DNA of 14,376 bases from assembly GCA_021793115.1 (NCBI GenBank), contig JAJYTJ010000093.1:1-14376 (forward strand), read 5' to 3'. Positions 1 through 7,343 of this stretch are shown one piece after another; positions within the stretch are counted from its first letter, which is position 1; every line of letters begins with the position of its first letter. This DNA comes from Actinomycetes bacterium (lineage in GTDB: Bacteria > Actinomycetota > Actinomycetes > Actinomycetales > Cellulomonadaceae). Position numbers and translations under genes: made by a program. The notes below the pieces were generated by a model. The model had not been told where the DNA came from. It worked only from the letters and a program-made list of their open reading frames with translations, and searched no databases.

Positions 1-58
1 TCCGTCGCCCGACCAGCGGTTTCGCCCTAGCGACGTGACACGGGCGCGCCAAGACCCC

Positions 59-85
59 GAGGCCCGCCGGACCGACGACGGCCTC
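59..85. terminator. weak hairpin after the DUF347 gene
   Basis: A 6-bp perfect stem (GAGGCC with GGCCTC) encloses a 15-base loop, 12 bases beyond the stop codon of the minus-strand membrane protein gene. It has no U-tract, which is usual in high-G+C actinobacteria. Short G/C stems also arise by chance in such DNA, so this is only a candidate. The rest of bases 1-97 shows nothing I can support. Confidence 0.25.
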
Positions 86-97
86 ACCAGCCCGCGA

Positions 98-862
98 TCA
101 AGCCTCGCGACGCCCCGAGGCCGCCGCGCCGGCGCGCCGCGCCAGCCACGCGACCATCGCCACGATCGCGACCGCGAACGCCAGACTCATCGGCGCGTCG
201 CCGATGCCCAGGCCGCCGACGCTCGTCGGCTTGCCCGTCCAGTCCGCCACCGAGGCACCCAGCGGCCGCGTCAGCACGTAGGCGGTCCAGAAGCTCGCCA
301 CCGGGCCCCAGTGCCACCACCGGTAACCCGCCGCCGGCACCAGGATCGCGAGCGCGAAGAGGACAACGGACCCGCCGTAGCCGAGGTGCCAGGTGATCGC
401 CGAGAGGTCGCCGACCGCCGTGCCCGTGGCGAAGGTCGCACCGACGGCGGCCCAGTAGAACAGCTCCCGACGCCAGGTGGTCACGCCGTGCACCGAGAGC
501 GTGCCCTCCACGCGCCGCCAGGCCCAGAAGACGAGCGCGAGGACGAGCGCGTAGCCGATGCTCGAGTACAGGTACGGCACGTGGAGCACCACGTGCACCA
601 CGTCCGCCGCCATGGTGCCGAAGATGCCGACCATGACCACCGCGAACCAGTAGGCCCACGGCCGGTAGCGGCCCTGCCGCAGCTGGACGGCGAGCGCGAC
701 GACGAAGACGGCGAACGTGCCGAGCACCGCGAGCACCGGGTTGACGGCGTGCACGAGGTAGTCGGACGTCGACTCACCCAGGGCGGTCGACAACCCCTTG
801 ACGATCCAGAAGGTCGCGGTCACCGCCGCGACCCGGACGGTGGTCGACGACGTGGCGGGCAT
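98..862 (-). CDS. four-repeat integral membrane protein, DUF347/COG4705 type
   Basis: This is a 254-residue hydrophobic protein of unknown function in the cytoplasmic membrane. The sequence shows four copies of a strict pattern, [FY]W-x9-G-x4-D, at residues 18-34, 71-87, 136-152 and 191-207, each followed by a second hydrophobic segment. This is the hallmark of the DUF347 repeat family, in which four repeats of two helices make one protein (family knowledge). The ATG at 862 was chosen because the first repeat (FWIVKGLSTALGESTSD) starts at residue 18, as is usual for the family. No clear Shine-Dalgarno precedes it, and an in-frame GTG at 883 is the alternative. The open frame runs on upstream to 2752 on this strand, but that part is opposite the ABC genes and is not coding. 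The gene is transcribed away from the ABC operon and appears monocistronic. No substrate can be named. Confidence 0.85.
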   Translation of the reverse strand: MPATSSTTVRVAAVTATFWIVKGLSTALGESTSDYLVHAVNPVLAVLGTFAVFVVALAVQLRQGRYRPWAYWFAVVMVGIFGTMAADVVHVVLHVPYLYSSIGYALVLALVFWAWRRVEGTLSVHGVTTWRRELFYWAAVGATFATGTAVGDLSAITWHLGYGGSVVLFALAILVPAAGYRWWHWGPVASFWTAYVLTRPLGASVADWTGKPTSVGGLGIGDAPMSLAFAVAIVAMVAWLARRAGAAASGRREA

Positions 863-928
863 CAGGCGCAGGCTCGACGGCACCCGCGCATGGTCCGCCG
901 TCAGGCTGGACGGGACCTGTGAGAACCA

Positions 929-946
929 GGCGGGGCCGGGCCCGCC
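929..946. other. G/C inverted repeat in the divergent spacer
   Basis: GGCGGG and CCCGCC form a 6-bp stem with a 6-base loop, between the DUF347 gene and the ABC operon. It could be a structural or regulator-binding element, or a chance product of high G+C. The rest of the 863-1093 spacer shows only one promoter-like box. Confidence 0.15.
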
Positions 947-1002
947 GGAGGCGGACTCGTCGTCATGCGCGAAAGAGGGTGTGCATTGTCGGTGGGGGAA
1001 CC

Positions 1003-1008
1003 TAGCCT
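1003..1008 (+). promoter_or_regulatory. possible -10 box (TAGCCT) of the ABC operon
   Basis: TAGCCT fits the actinobacterial -10 pattern TANNNT and lies 85 bases before the GTG at 1094. No convincing -35 sits 16-19 bases upstream; a TTGTCG at 986-991 is too close. If used, transcription would begin near 1015. That would exclude the open-frame ATG at 965 as the start. Confidence 0.3.
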
Positions 1009-1082
1009 GCTGGGTACTCGTTCCGGCCCCGGCCTCGCACCGGTCGTGCCGCCCACCCACAACACCACACCCCAGCCCACCC

Positions 1083-1088
1083 GGGAGA
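1083..1088 (+). promoter_or_regulatory. ribosome binding site deciding the first ABC gene start
   Basis: GGGAGA lies 5 bases before the GTG at 1094. It supports that start over the more upstream ATG of the open frame at 965, whose extra residues look non-coding (P-, S- and T-rich, no ABC homology). Confidence 0.55.
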
Positions 1089-1093
1089 CCTTC

Positions 1094-2827
1094 GTGCTGC
1101 GACGACTGCTCTGGCGCTACCTGCGCCCGTACCGATGGCTGCTGGTCGGGGTGATCGCGTTCCAGTTCGCCTCGGCCATGGCGATGCTCTACCTGCCCAG
1201 CCTCAACGCCGACATCATCGACAAGGGCGTGTCCCGCGGCGACACCGGATACATCTGGCGCACGGGCGGCCTCATGCTGGCCGTCTCGCTCGGCCAGATC
1301 GTCGCCGCGATCGTCGCCACCTACCTCGCGGCCCGCTCGTCGATGCAGGCCGGTCGCGACATCCGCGACGACGTCTACGACCGGGTCAGCGGCTTCTCCG
1401 AGCGGGAGGTGTCCCAGTTCGGCGCCGGCTCGCTCATCACGCGCAACACCAACGACGTCCAGCAGGTGCAGATGCTGGCGATGATGGGCTCGACGATGCT
1501 GGTCAGCGCGCCGCTGCTGGCCATCGGCGGCATCATCATGGCGCTGCGGCAGGACGTGAACCTGTCCTGGCTCATCGGCGTGTCCGTGCCGGCCCTGCTC
1601 ATCATCGCCGGCCTGCTCATCAGCCGCATGGTGCCGCTGTTCCGGTCCTACCAGCTGAAGCTGGACGCGGTGAACCGCGTCATGCGCGAGCAGCTCACCG
1701 GCGTCCGCGTCGTCCGCGCATTCGTCCGCGAGGCCATCGAGGCGGAGCGCTTCCGCGCCGCCAACACGGACATCATGGTCGTCGGGCGCAAGGTGGGATC
1801 GCTCTTCGTCGCGCTCTTCCCGCTGGTCATGCTCGTGCTCAACGTCACGATCATCGGCGTCATCTGGTACGGCGGCATCGAGATCGACAAGGGCGGCGTG
1901 CAGATCGGCACGCTGCTCGCCTTCATGCAGTACGTCGGCCAGATCCTCTTCGGCGTGCTCATGGCCTCCTTCATGACCGTGATGATCCCGAGGGCGGCCG
2001 TCTCCGCGGAGCGCATCTCCGAGGTGCTGGCCAGCACGTCCACGCTCGTCGAGGCCGCGCACCCGGTGGCCGCGCAGCCGCGCCCGGGCGAGATCGTCTT
2101 CGACGAGGTGACGTTCGCCTACCCGGAGGCCGAGCACCCGGTGCTGGACGGCATCAGCTTCACGGTCGAGCCCGGGCAGACCATCGCGCTCATCGGCTCC
2201 ACCGGCGCCGGCAAGACGACGCTCGTCTCGCTCGTCCCGCGGCTGTTCGACACCACCGGCGGCACGGTCCGGGTCGGCGGGGTCGACGTGCGCGAGCTCG
2301 CGATGGAGACGCTGTGGTCGGGCATCGGCCTGGTGCCGCAGCGCCCGTTCCTCTTTGCGGGCACCGTGGCCTCGAACCTGCGGCTGGGGCGCGAGGACGC
2401 CGACGACGGCGAGCTCTGGGAGGCGCTGGCGATCGCCCAGGCCTCCGACTTCGTCTCGCAGATGGAGGGCGGGCTCGACGCCCGCATCGCGCAGGGCGGC
2501 ACCAACGTCTCCGGCGGGCAGCGGCAGCGGCTGGCCATCGCGCGCGCGGTGCTGCGCCGGCCGCCGGTGCTGATCTTCGACGACTCCTTCTCCGCCCTCG
2601 ACCTGGCGACCGACGCCCGGCTGCGGCAGGCGCTGTGGCGCGAGCTGCCGGAGGTGACCAAGGTCGTCGTCGCGCAGCGCGTCTCGACCGTCACCGACGC
2701 CGACGCGATCCTCGTGCTGGAGGACGGCCGCATCGCCGGCCTCGGCACGCATGCCGAGCTGCTGGCGACGAACCAGACCTACCGCGAGATCGCGGAGTCC
2801 CAGCTCTCGGTGGAGGCCGGCTCATGA
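1094..2827 (+). CDS. ABC exporter half-transporter, subunit with degenerate ATPase site
   Basis: This 577-residue half-transporter has a six-helix membrane domain (about residues 15-310) followed by an ATPase domain (about 340-570). It pairs with the next gene product as a heterodimeric type IV exporter for an unknown substrate. Walker A is intact (GSTGAGKTT, Lys374), as is the signature VSGGQ at 472-476. The Walker B region reads LIFDD, so the catalytic glutamate position is Asp497, and the switch histidine is Gln528 (VVAQRVST). These changes mark the subunit that forms the degenerate nucleotide site in heterodimers such as TM287/288 and BmrCD (family knowledge). The GTG start follows GGGAGA and gives the usual family length. 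The stop overlaps the next start (ATGA), implying translational coupling. The order of a shorter then a longer subunit resembles Rv1273c/Rv1272c of Mycobacterium tuberculosis; orthology is inferred. Confidence 0.95.
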   Translation: MLRRLLWRYLRPYRWLLVGVIAFQFASAMAMLYLPSLNADIIDKGVSRGDTGYIWRTGGLMLAVSLGQIVAAIVATYLAARSSMQAGRDIRDDVYDRVSGFSEREVSQFGAGSLITRNTNDVQQVQMLAMMGSTMLVSAPLLAIGGIIMALRQDVNLSWLIGVSVPALLIIAGLLISRMVPLFRSYQLKLDAVNRVMREQLTGVRVVRAFVREAIEAERFRAANTDIMVVGRKVGSLFVALFPLVMLVLNVTIIGVIWYGGIEIDKGGVQIGTLLAFMQYVGQILFGVLMASFMTVMIPRAAVSAERISEVLASTSTLVEAAHPVAAQPRPGEIVFDEVTFAYPEAEHPVLDGISFTVEPGQTIALIGSTGAGKTTLVSLVPRLFDTTGGTVRVGGVDVRELAMETLWSGIGLVPQRPFLFAGTVASNLRLGREDADDGELWEALAIAQASDFVSQMEGGLDARIAQGGTNVSGGQRQRLAIARAVLRRPPVLIFDDSFSALDLATDARLRQALWRELPEVTKVVVAQRVSTVTDADAILVLEDGRIAGLGTHAELLATNQTYREIAESQLSVEAGS

Positions 2828-4812
2828 GCGACGAGACGCTGGCCGAGGACGAGAAGCTCGAAGCCGAGCTCGGGGAGCAGGCGCGCATCGCGTCGGACAC
2901 CTGGGGGAGCGTCGCGCCCGGGAAGGCCGACAACTTCAAGAAGTCCTTCGGCCGCATGCTCGGGCTGCTCAGCCCGTACACGCTGGCCCTCGTCGTGGTG
3001 ACGATCATGGGCACCGCCGGTGTGGTGCTCACGGTCATCGCGCCCAAGGTGCTGGGCAAGGCGACCGACGTGGTGTTCGCGGGGTTCGTGTCGCGCCTGC
3101 CGGTGTGGCACGGCGTCACCTCGCAGGCCCAGGCCGTCGCCGGGCTGCGCGCGGCCGGTCAGAACCAGCTGGCCGACCTCGTGGCCGCCCTCGACCACTT
3201 CGTCCCGGGCGGGGGCATCGACTTCAACCGGCTCGGCCGGCTGCTGATGATCGTCCTCGGCCTGTACGTGGCCGGCGCGCTGCTCACCTGGGCGCAGGGC
3301 TTCATCATCAACATCGTCATGGTCAAGGCCATGTGGCGGCTGCGCGAGCAGGTCGAGGCCAAGATCAACCGGCTGCCGCTGGCGTACTTCGACCGGGTGC
3401 AGCGCGGCGAGCTCATCTCCCGCGTCACCAACGACATCGACAACATCACGCAGACCATGCAGCAATCGCTCTCGGGGGCGCTCACCGCGATCCTCACCGT
3501 GATCGGCGTGCTGGTGATGATGTTCTCGATCTCCTGGAAGCTCGCGCTCGTGGCGCTCGTCTCGCTGCCGCTCATGGGCGTGATCTTCGGGATCATCGGC
3601 CCCAAGTCGCAGAAGGCGTTCGGCATCCAGTGGCGCAAGGTCGGCCGCCTCAACGCGCGCGTCGAGGAGTCCTTCTCCGGTCACGCGCTCGTCAAGGTGT
3701 TCGGGCGGCGGCGCGAGTTCCACTCCCGGTTCCGCGCCGACAACGAGGACCTGTACCAGGCGTCGTTCCGGGCGCAGTTCCTGTCGGGGATCATCTGGCC
3801 GGGCATGTCCTTCGTCGGCAACCTCACCTACGTGGGCATCGCCGTGCTCGGCGGGCTCATGGTGGCCAACGGGACCATGCGCCTGGGCAGCGTGCAGGCC
3901 TTCATCCAGTACGCGCAGATGTTCTCCCAGCCGCTGTCACAGCTGGGCGGCATGGCCGCCGTGGTGCAGTCCGGGACGGCGTCCGCCGAGCGGGTGTTCC
4001 AGCTGCTCGACGAGGACGAGCAGAGCCCGGACCCCACGGACGCCCCCGCCCCCGCCGAGGGTGACGGCACCATCGAGTTCGATCACGTCGCGTTCTCGTA
4101 CAGCCCGGACAAGCCGCTCATCAGCGACCTGTCGTTCATGGTGCGCCCCGGCGAGACCGTCGCGATCGTCGGGCCCACGGGCGCCGGCAAGACGACCCTC
4201 GTCAACCTCCTCATGCGGTTCTACGAGCTCGACGGTGGCCGGATCCTCGTCGACGGCCAGGACATCGCCACGCTGAGCAGGCACGACGCCCGGGCCCGCA
4301 CCGGCATGGTGCTGCAGGACACGTGGCTGTTCGCCGGCACCATCCGGGAGAACATCCGCTACGGGCGCCAGTCCGCCACGGACGAGGAGGTGCTCGAGGC
4401 CGCCCGTGCCACGTACGTCGACCGGTTCGTGCACTCGCTGCCCCACGGCTACGACACCGTGCTCGAGGAGGACGCCGCGAACCTGTCCGCGGGCGAGCGG
4501 CAGCTCGTCACCATCGCGCGGGCGTTCGTGGCGCAGCCCTCGGTGCTCATCCTCGACGAGGCCACCTCGTCGGTGGACACCCGCACCGAGCGGCTGCTCC
4601 AGCACGCCATGGCGTCGCTGCGACGGGGCCGCACGTCGTTCGTCATCGCGCACCGCCTCTCCACCATCCGCGACGCGGACCTCATCCTCGTCATGGAGCA
4701 CGGCGCGATCGTCGAGCAGGGCACGCACGACGGGCTCATCGCGGCCCGCGGCGCGTACCACCGGCTCTACCAGTCCCAGTTCGCCGGGGCCCTGGTGGAC
4801 GAGGATGCCTGA
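2824..4812 (+). CDS. ABC exporter half-transporter, subunit with catalytic ATPase site
   Basis: This 662-residue partner of the preceding half-transporter starts inside that gene's stop codon (ATGA at 2824-2827). It has a charged cytoplasmic N-terminus of about 45 residues, a six-helix membrane domain, then the ATPase domain (about 410-650). Walker A is GPTGAGKTT (Lys456), Walker B is VLILDE (Asp578, Glu579), and the switch histidine is His610 (FVIAHRLST), all canonical. Its signature is LSAGE (554-558) instead of LSGGQ. In the dimer this motif faces the degenerate half of the partner, so the defects fall in one site and leave one working site made of this Walker A/B and the partner's VSGGQ. 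Residues of about 86-137, between the first two helices, form an unusually long, mostly polar loop predicted outside the cell. The substrate is unknown; drug or lipid export are common roles in the family. Confidence 0.95.
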   Translation: MSDETLAEDEKLEAELGEQARIASDTWGSVAPGKADNFKKSFGRMLGLLSPYTLALVVVTIMGTAGVVLTVIAPKVLGKATDVVFAGFVSRLPVWHGVTSQAQAVAGLRAAGQNQLADLVAALDHFVPGGGIDFNRLGRLLMIVLGLYVAGALLTWAQGFIINIVMVKAMWRLREQVEAKINRLPLAYFDRVQRGELISRVTNDIDNITQTMQQSLSGALTAILTVIGVLVMMFSISWKLALVALVSLPLMGVIFGIIGPKSQKAFGIQWRKVGRLNARVEESFSGHALVKVFGRRREFHSRFRADNEDLYQASFRAQFLSGIIWPGMSFVGNLTYVGIAVLGGLMVANGTMRLGSVQAFIQYAQMFSQPLSQLGGMAAVVQSGTASAERVFQLLDEDEQSPDPTDAPAPAEGDGTIEFDHVAFSYSPDKPLISDLSFMVRPGETVAIVGPTGAGKTTLVNLLMRFYELDGGRILVDGQDIATLSRHDARARTGMVLQDTWLFAGTIRENIRYGRQSATDEEVLEAARATYVDRFVHSLPHGYDTVLEEDAANLSAGERQLVTIARAFVAQPSVLILDEATSSVDTRTERLLQHAMASLRRGRTSFVIAHRLSTIRDADLILVMEHGAIVEQGTHDGLIAARGAYHRLYQSQFAGALVDEDA

Positions 4813-4844
4813 CGCCGGCCGAGGCGGTGCGGTGGCGCGGGAGC

Positions 4845-4860
4845 GTCCGGGCCGCCGGAC
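4845..4860. terminator. short hairpin between convergent ABC operon and LLM gene
   Basis: GTCCGG and CCGGAC form a perfect 6-bp stem with a 4-base loop in the 60-base gap between the convergent genes. There is no U-tract on either strand. It could end transcription from both sides, but the stem is short. Confidence 0.35.
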
Positions 4861-4872
4861 CGCCGTGCAGCC

Positions 4873-5832
4873 TCAGGCGTCGAGCAGGGCGAGCACCGGC
4901 GCCAGCGCCTCGATCGAGTCGGCGGTGATGGGGTCCAGCACCAGCTGGACCTCGGTGATGCCCGCATCGGCGTAGGCACGCAGCTCCGCGGCGATCTCCT
5001 CCGGAGCGCCCGCGAGCGGCGGGACCTGCTGCGACGGGTCGGTGTCGCCCATCGTGCGTCCCGTGCCCCCCGGCAGCTGCACCAGCACCGCCACCGTGCG
5101 CACGATCTCGTCGGGCGCCCGCCCCGCGGTCACGAGCGCGGCGTCCAGCGACGCCCCAGCCGCCACCGCACCCGCCGGCGAGTTCCTCGTGTCCGCGTAC
5201 CAGGCGTTCCACGCGTCGACGTGTGGCACGGTCGCCGCCAGCATGCGCGGCCCGATGGACCCGACCATGAGCGGTGGGCCGCCCGGCGTCGGGCCGCGGG
5301 GCACCAGCTCCGCGTCGCGTGCCGTGTAGTACTGCCCCGCGAGGTCCACCGACCCGTCGCGCAGCAGCGACCGGACGATGGTGAACGCCTCCTCGAACCG
5401 CGCGATGCGGTGGTCGAACGGCAGGCCGAGCGCGGCGAACTCGACCGGGTTCCACCCCGCGCCGAGGGCGAGCACGAACCGTCCGCCGCTCACCTCGTCG
5501 AGCGTCGAGGCCTGCTTGGCCAGGAGGAACGGGCTCCGGAACGCGGTCGCGGCGACGAGCGGCCCGAGCGTGACGCGCGACGTGGCGCCGGCGAGCGCGG
5601 CCAGCAGCGTCCACGCCTCCCACGGCCCGCGCGACGAGCCGTCGGCGAACCGGTACAGCAGGTGGTCGCCCACCCACAGGGAGTCGAGGCCCACGTCCTC
5701 GGCCCGGCGGGCCATGTCGAGCAGGTCGCCCCAGCGGACCTCGCGCTCGACCTCCGGCAGCTGAACGCCCACGCGAAGCGGACGGCACGGGTCGGCGGTC
5801 GAACGGCGGGGGTAGCGGGGGGCGTCGGCCAC
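4873..5832 (-). CDS. LLM-class (luciferase-like) flavin-dependent oxidoreductase
   Basis: This 319-residue soluble TIM-barrel enzyme belongs to the bacterial luciferase-like family. In actinobacteria many members use coenzyme F420 and others FMN; the sequence alone does not settle which. Visible landmarks are the first barrel strand (LRVGVQLPEVER, about 19-30), LDSLWVGDHLL (49-59), and TSRVTLGPLVAATAFRSPF near residues 84-102. The glycine-rich SGGRFVLALGAGWNP follows at about 115-129. Length is normal for the family. The start is the GTG at 5832, because a TANNNT box (TAGGTT) ends 6 bases upstream and would place transcription at the start codon. It stands alone, divergent from the VOC gene and convergent with the ABC operon, so context does not reveal the substrate. 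Confidence 0.9.
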   Translation of the reverse strand: MADAPRYPRRSTADPCRPLRVGVQLPEVEREVRWGDLLDMARRAEDVGLDSLWVGDHLLYRFADGSSRGPWEAWTLLAALAGATSRVTLGPLVAATAFRSPFLLAKQASTLDEVSGGRFVLALGAGWNPVEFAALGLPFDHRIARFEEAFTIVRSLLRDGSVDLAGQYYTARDAELVPRGPTPGGPPLMVGSIGPRMLAATVPHVDAWNAWYADTRNSPAGAVAAGASLDAALVTAGRAPDEIVRTVAVLVQLPGGTGRTMGDTDPSQQVPPLAGAPEEIAAELRAYADAGITEVQLVLDPITADSIEALAPVLALLDA

Positions 5833-5838
5833 GTCCCG

Positions 5839-5844
5839 AACCTA
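5839..5844 (-). promoter_or_regulatory. -10 box for leaderless LLM gene
   Basis: Read on the minus strand the box is TAGGTT, matching TANNNT, with six bases to the GTG start at 5832. This spacing predicts a leaderless mRNA beginning at the start codon, and no Shine-Dalgarno is present. The -35 region is not recognisable. Confidence 0.45.
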
Positions 5845-5913
5845 GCGGGTGGGGCGGTGCGCGCCCGGGGCCGGGCGGCCGCTGGCCCCGCCGGACGTGT
5901 GGGTGGTCGCCCG

Positions 5914-5919
5914 TAGCGT
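5914..5919 (+). promoter_or_regulatory. possible -10 box of the VOC gene
   Basis: TAGCGT fits TANNNT and sits 53 bases before the VOC start. It partly overlaps the left arm of a strong hairpin (5917-5951). No good -35 is seen. Confidence 0.25.
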
Positions 5920-5951
5920 GGCCCCCCGGTCGCGGCCCGCGGGGGGCCGCG
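5917..5951. other. 11-bp hairpin in the leader of the VOC gene
   Basis: The arms contain GGCCCCCC and GGGGGGCC, extended outward by three more pairs including one G-U, around a 13-base loop that can itself form a 3-bp stem. It ends 9 bases before the Shine-Dalgarno GGGAG at 5961-5965. It could shape the mRNA leader or act as an attenuator. The two flanking genes diverge, so it is not an ordinary end-of-gene terminator. Confidence 0.4.
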
Positions 5952-5972
5952 AGGCGACACGGGAGCATCGCC

Positions 5973-6380
5973 ATGGACGTGCGCGTGCAAGAGGTGGTCT
6001 TCGACTGCGCCGACCCGGCGGGTCTGGCCGAGTTCTGGGCCCAGGTGCTCGACGCCCGGTGGGGACTGGTGGACCCGCAGTGGGCGGTGGTGGACGCGAG
6101 CCCGGTGATGCTCGGCTTCCAGAAGGTGCCCGAACCCAAGCAGTCCCCCAAGAACCGGCTCCACCTCGACGTGCAGGTGGGCGACGCCGTCGCCGCCGCC
6201 GAGCGCGCGGAGGCGCTCGGGGCGCGCCGCACGGGGTTCGCCCGGCTCGGGGATGACGGCAACGGCTTCGTGGTGCTGCAGGACCCCGAGGGGAACGAGT
6301 TCTGCTTCGTCGTCGACCGGGACGGCGGGTGGGAGCGGGAGATCCGCAGAGCCATCGACGCCGGGCAGCCGGTCGCCTGA
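5973..6380 (+). CDS. VOC/glyoxalase-like small protein
   Basis: This 135-residue soluble protein matches the vicinal-oxygen-chelate fold, closest to the glyoxalase-like families common in actinobacteria. The opening VQEVVFDCADPAGLAEFW (residues 5-22) and the late block VLQDPEGNEFCFV (101-113) are the two beta-alpha-beta halves. His64 (RLHLDV) and Glu109 (GNEF) stand where VOC metal ligands usually lie. Other expected ligands are not obvious, so metal binding and catalysis are uncertain. Possible roles include ring cleavage, epimerisation or antibiotic binding; none can be chosen. The ATG at 5973 follows GGGAG at 5961-5965 with 7 bases between. It diverges from the LLM oxidoreductase, and VOC and LLM genes are often neighbours without proven linkage. 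Confidence 0.85.
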   Translation: MDVRVQEVVFDCADPAGLAEFWAQVLDARWGLVDPQWAVVDASPVMLGFQKVPEPKQSPKNRLHLDVQVGDAVAAAERAEALGARRTGFARLGDDGNGFVVLQDPEGNEFCFVVDRDGGWEREIRRAIDAGQPVA

Positions 6381-6448
6381 TCGATGGCGGCGCCCGCTCC
6401 CCGCGGCGGTGCCGCTTGCCCGGCGCGCCTGACTGCCGGCCGTCCGAC

Positions 6449-6474
6449 CGCTCGGGCCGTCGGCGGTCCGAGCG
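6449..6474. terminator. possible terminator after the VOC gene
   Basis: CGCTCGG and CCGAGCG form a 7-bp perfect stem with a 12-base loop, 69 bases after the VOC stop. There is no U-run, and alternative pairings exist in the same stretch. The rest of the 6381-6551 gap holds nothing I recognise; a GGAGGT at 6532-6537 is 14 bases before the next start, too far for a typical ribosome site. Confidence 0.3.
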
Positions 6475-6551
6475 TCGTCGCGCGAGGACACGGCGCCGGC
6501 CGGGACGTTCGGCCCGGTGCGCCGCGCGGAGGGAGGTGGTCCACTTCGGGC

Positions 6552-7271
6552 ATGGCCCGCCTGCCCCGCCCGTCGGACCTGCTGCCCCGCCCGAACGAGC
6601 TGTTACCCCCGCCGCCACCCCGCCCGCCCCGGCGCACCGTGGTGGCCGCCGTCGCGTTCGCCGCCGGCGCGAGCCTCCCGCTGCTGCGCACGTGGATGCT
6701 GACGTTCGGCTCCACCGAGGACGAGCTCGACGCCGCGCTGCCCGGCGACGGGCTGCTACCGAAGGCCGACCTCGTGGCCACCCGCACCGTCGGGATCGCC
6801 GCGCCGCCGGCAGCGGTGTGGCCGTGGATCGCCCAGCTGGGCCAGGGCCGCGGCGGCTTCTACTCGTACGACGAGCTGGAGAACCTCGTCGGCTGCGACA
6901 TCCACTCCGCCGATCGCATCGTGCCGGAGCTCCAGGACGTCGCCGTCGGTGACCAGATCCACCTCGCGCCGCCCGTGGCGCTCACCGCGGCCGTCGTCGA
7001 GCCGGACCGGGCGCTCGTGCTGCGGGGCGCGGCGACGCCGGGCCAGGCGCCCCCGCCGTACGACTTCACGTGGGCGTTCGTGCTGCGCCCCGGCCGGGAC
7101 GGTGGCACGCGACTCGTGGTCCGCGAGCGCTACGCGTACACGGCCGGCTGGGCCCGGGTGCTGGTGGAGCCGGTCAGCGTCGTCAGCTGGGTGATGAGCC
7201 AGAAGATGCTGCGCGGCATCCGCGAGCGGGCGCAGGCGGCGTACCGGTGGTCACCGCCGCCGGAGGGCTGA
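6552..7271 (+). CDS. membrane-anchored SRPBCC (START-like) domain protein
   Basis: The 239-residue protein begins with a proline-rich stretch (residues 4-27) containing LPRPSDL and LPRPNEL in tandem. One hydrophobic segment follows (about 29-46), then a START-like ligand-binding domain. The domain starts near residue 69 with ATRTVGIAAPPAAVWPWIAQLG, the usual SRPBCC entry with a W-P-W motif. GRGGFYSYDELENLVGCDIH (99-118) is a block I recall from a widespread actinobacterial subfamily. Such domains bind hydrophobic ligands; this subfamily has no assigned ligand. The ATG at 6552 is preferred over the open-frame ATG at 6384 because the intervening residues look like random G/C translation. Ribosome-site support is weak. 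A TTA leucine codon at 6603-6605 is the only one I found in the window's genes. Confidence 0.8.
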   Translation: MARLPRPSDLLPRPNELLPPPPPRPPRRTVVAAVAFAAGASLPLLRTWMLTFGSTEDELDAALPGDGLLPKADLVATRTVGIAAPPAAVWPWIAQLGQGRGGFYSYDELENLVGCDIHSADRIVPELQDVAVGDQIHLAPPVALTAAVVEPDRALVLRGAATPGQAPPPYDFTWAFVLRPGRDGGTRLVVRERYAYTAGWARVLVEPVSVVSWVMSQKMLRGIRERAQAAYRWSPPPEG

Positions 7272-7312
7272 GTACCGGACGGGGACGGACCAGCCCGAGG
7301 CCGCCGCTGGCA

Positions 7313-7342
7313 GCCGCCCCGGTGCGCGCGGGCAGGGGCGGC
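7313..7342. terminator. bidirectional terminator between SRPBCC and GntR genes
   Basis: GCCGCCCC and GGGGCGGC form a perfect 8-bp stem with a 14-base loop in the 72-base gap between two convergent genes, one base beyond the GntR stop. There is no U-tract. Its placement makes a shared terminator likely. Confidence 0.5.
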
Positions 7343-7343
7343 G

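Noticed and set aside
35..922. Plus-strand 295-codon open frame across the DUF347 gene
   Set aside because: It is antisense to a protein with clear family repeats and its product is almost only R, H, D, G and A residues.
863..2752. Minus-strand open frame continuing upstream of the DUF347 gene for about 630 codons
   Set aside because: It lies opposite the ABC transporter gene, is rich in R, H, D and G as expected of an antisense frame in G/C-rich DNA, and has no recognisable domain.
1135..2823. Plus-strand in-frame extension of the second ABC gene
   Set aside because: It overlaps the first ABC gene in another frame and encodes low-complexity R/A/G/H-rich sequence; the ATGA overlap at 2824 gives the proper start.
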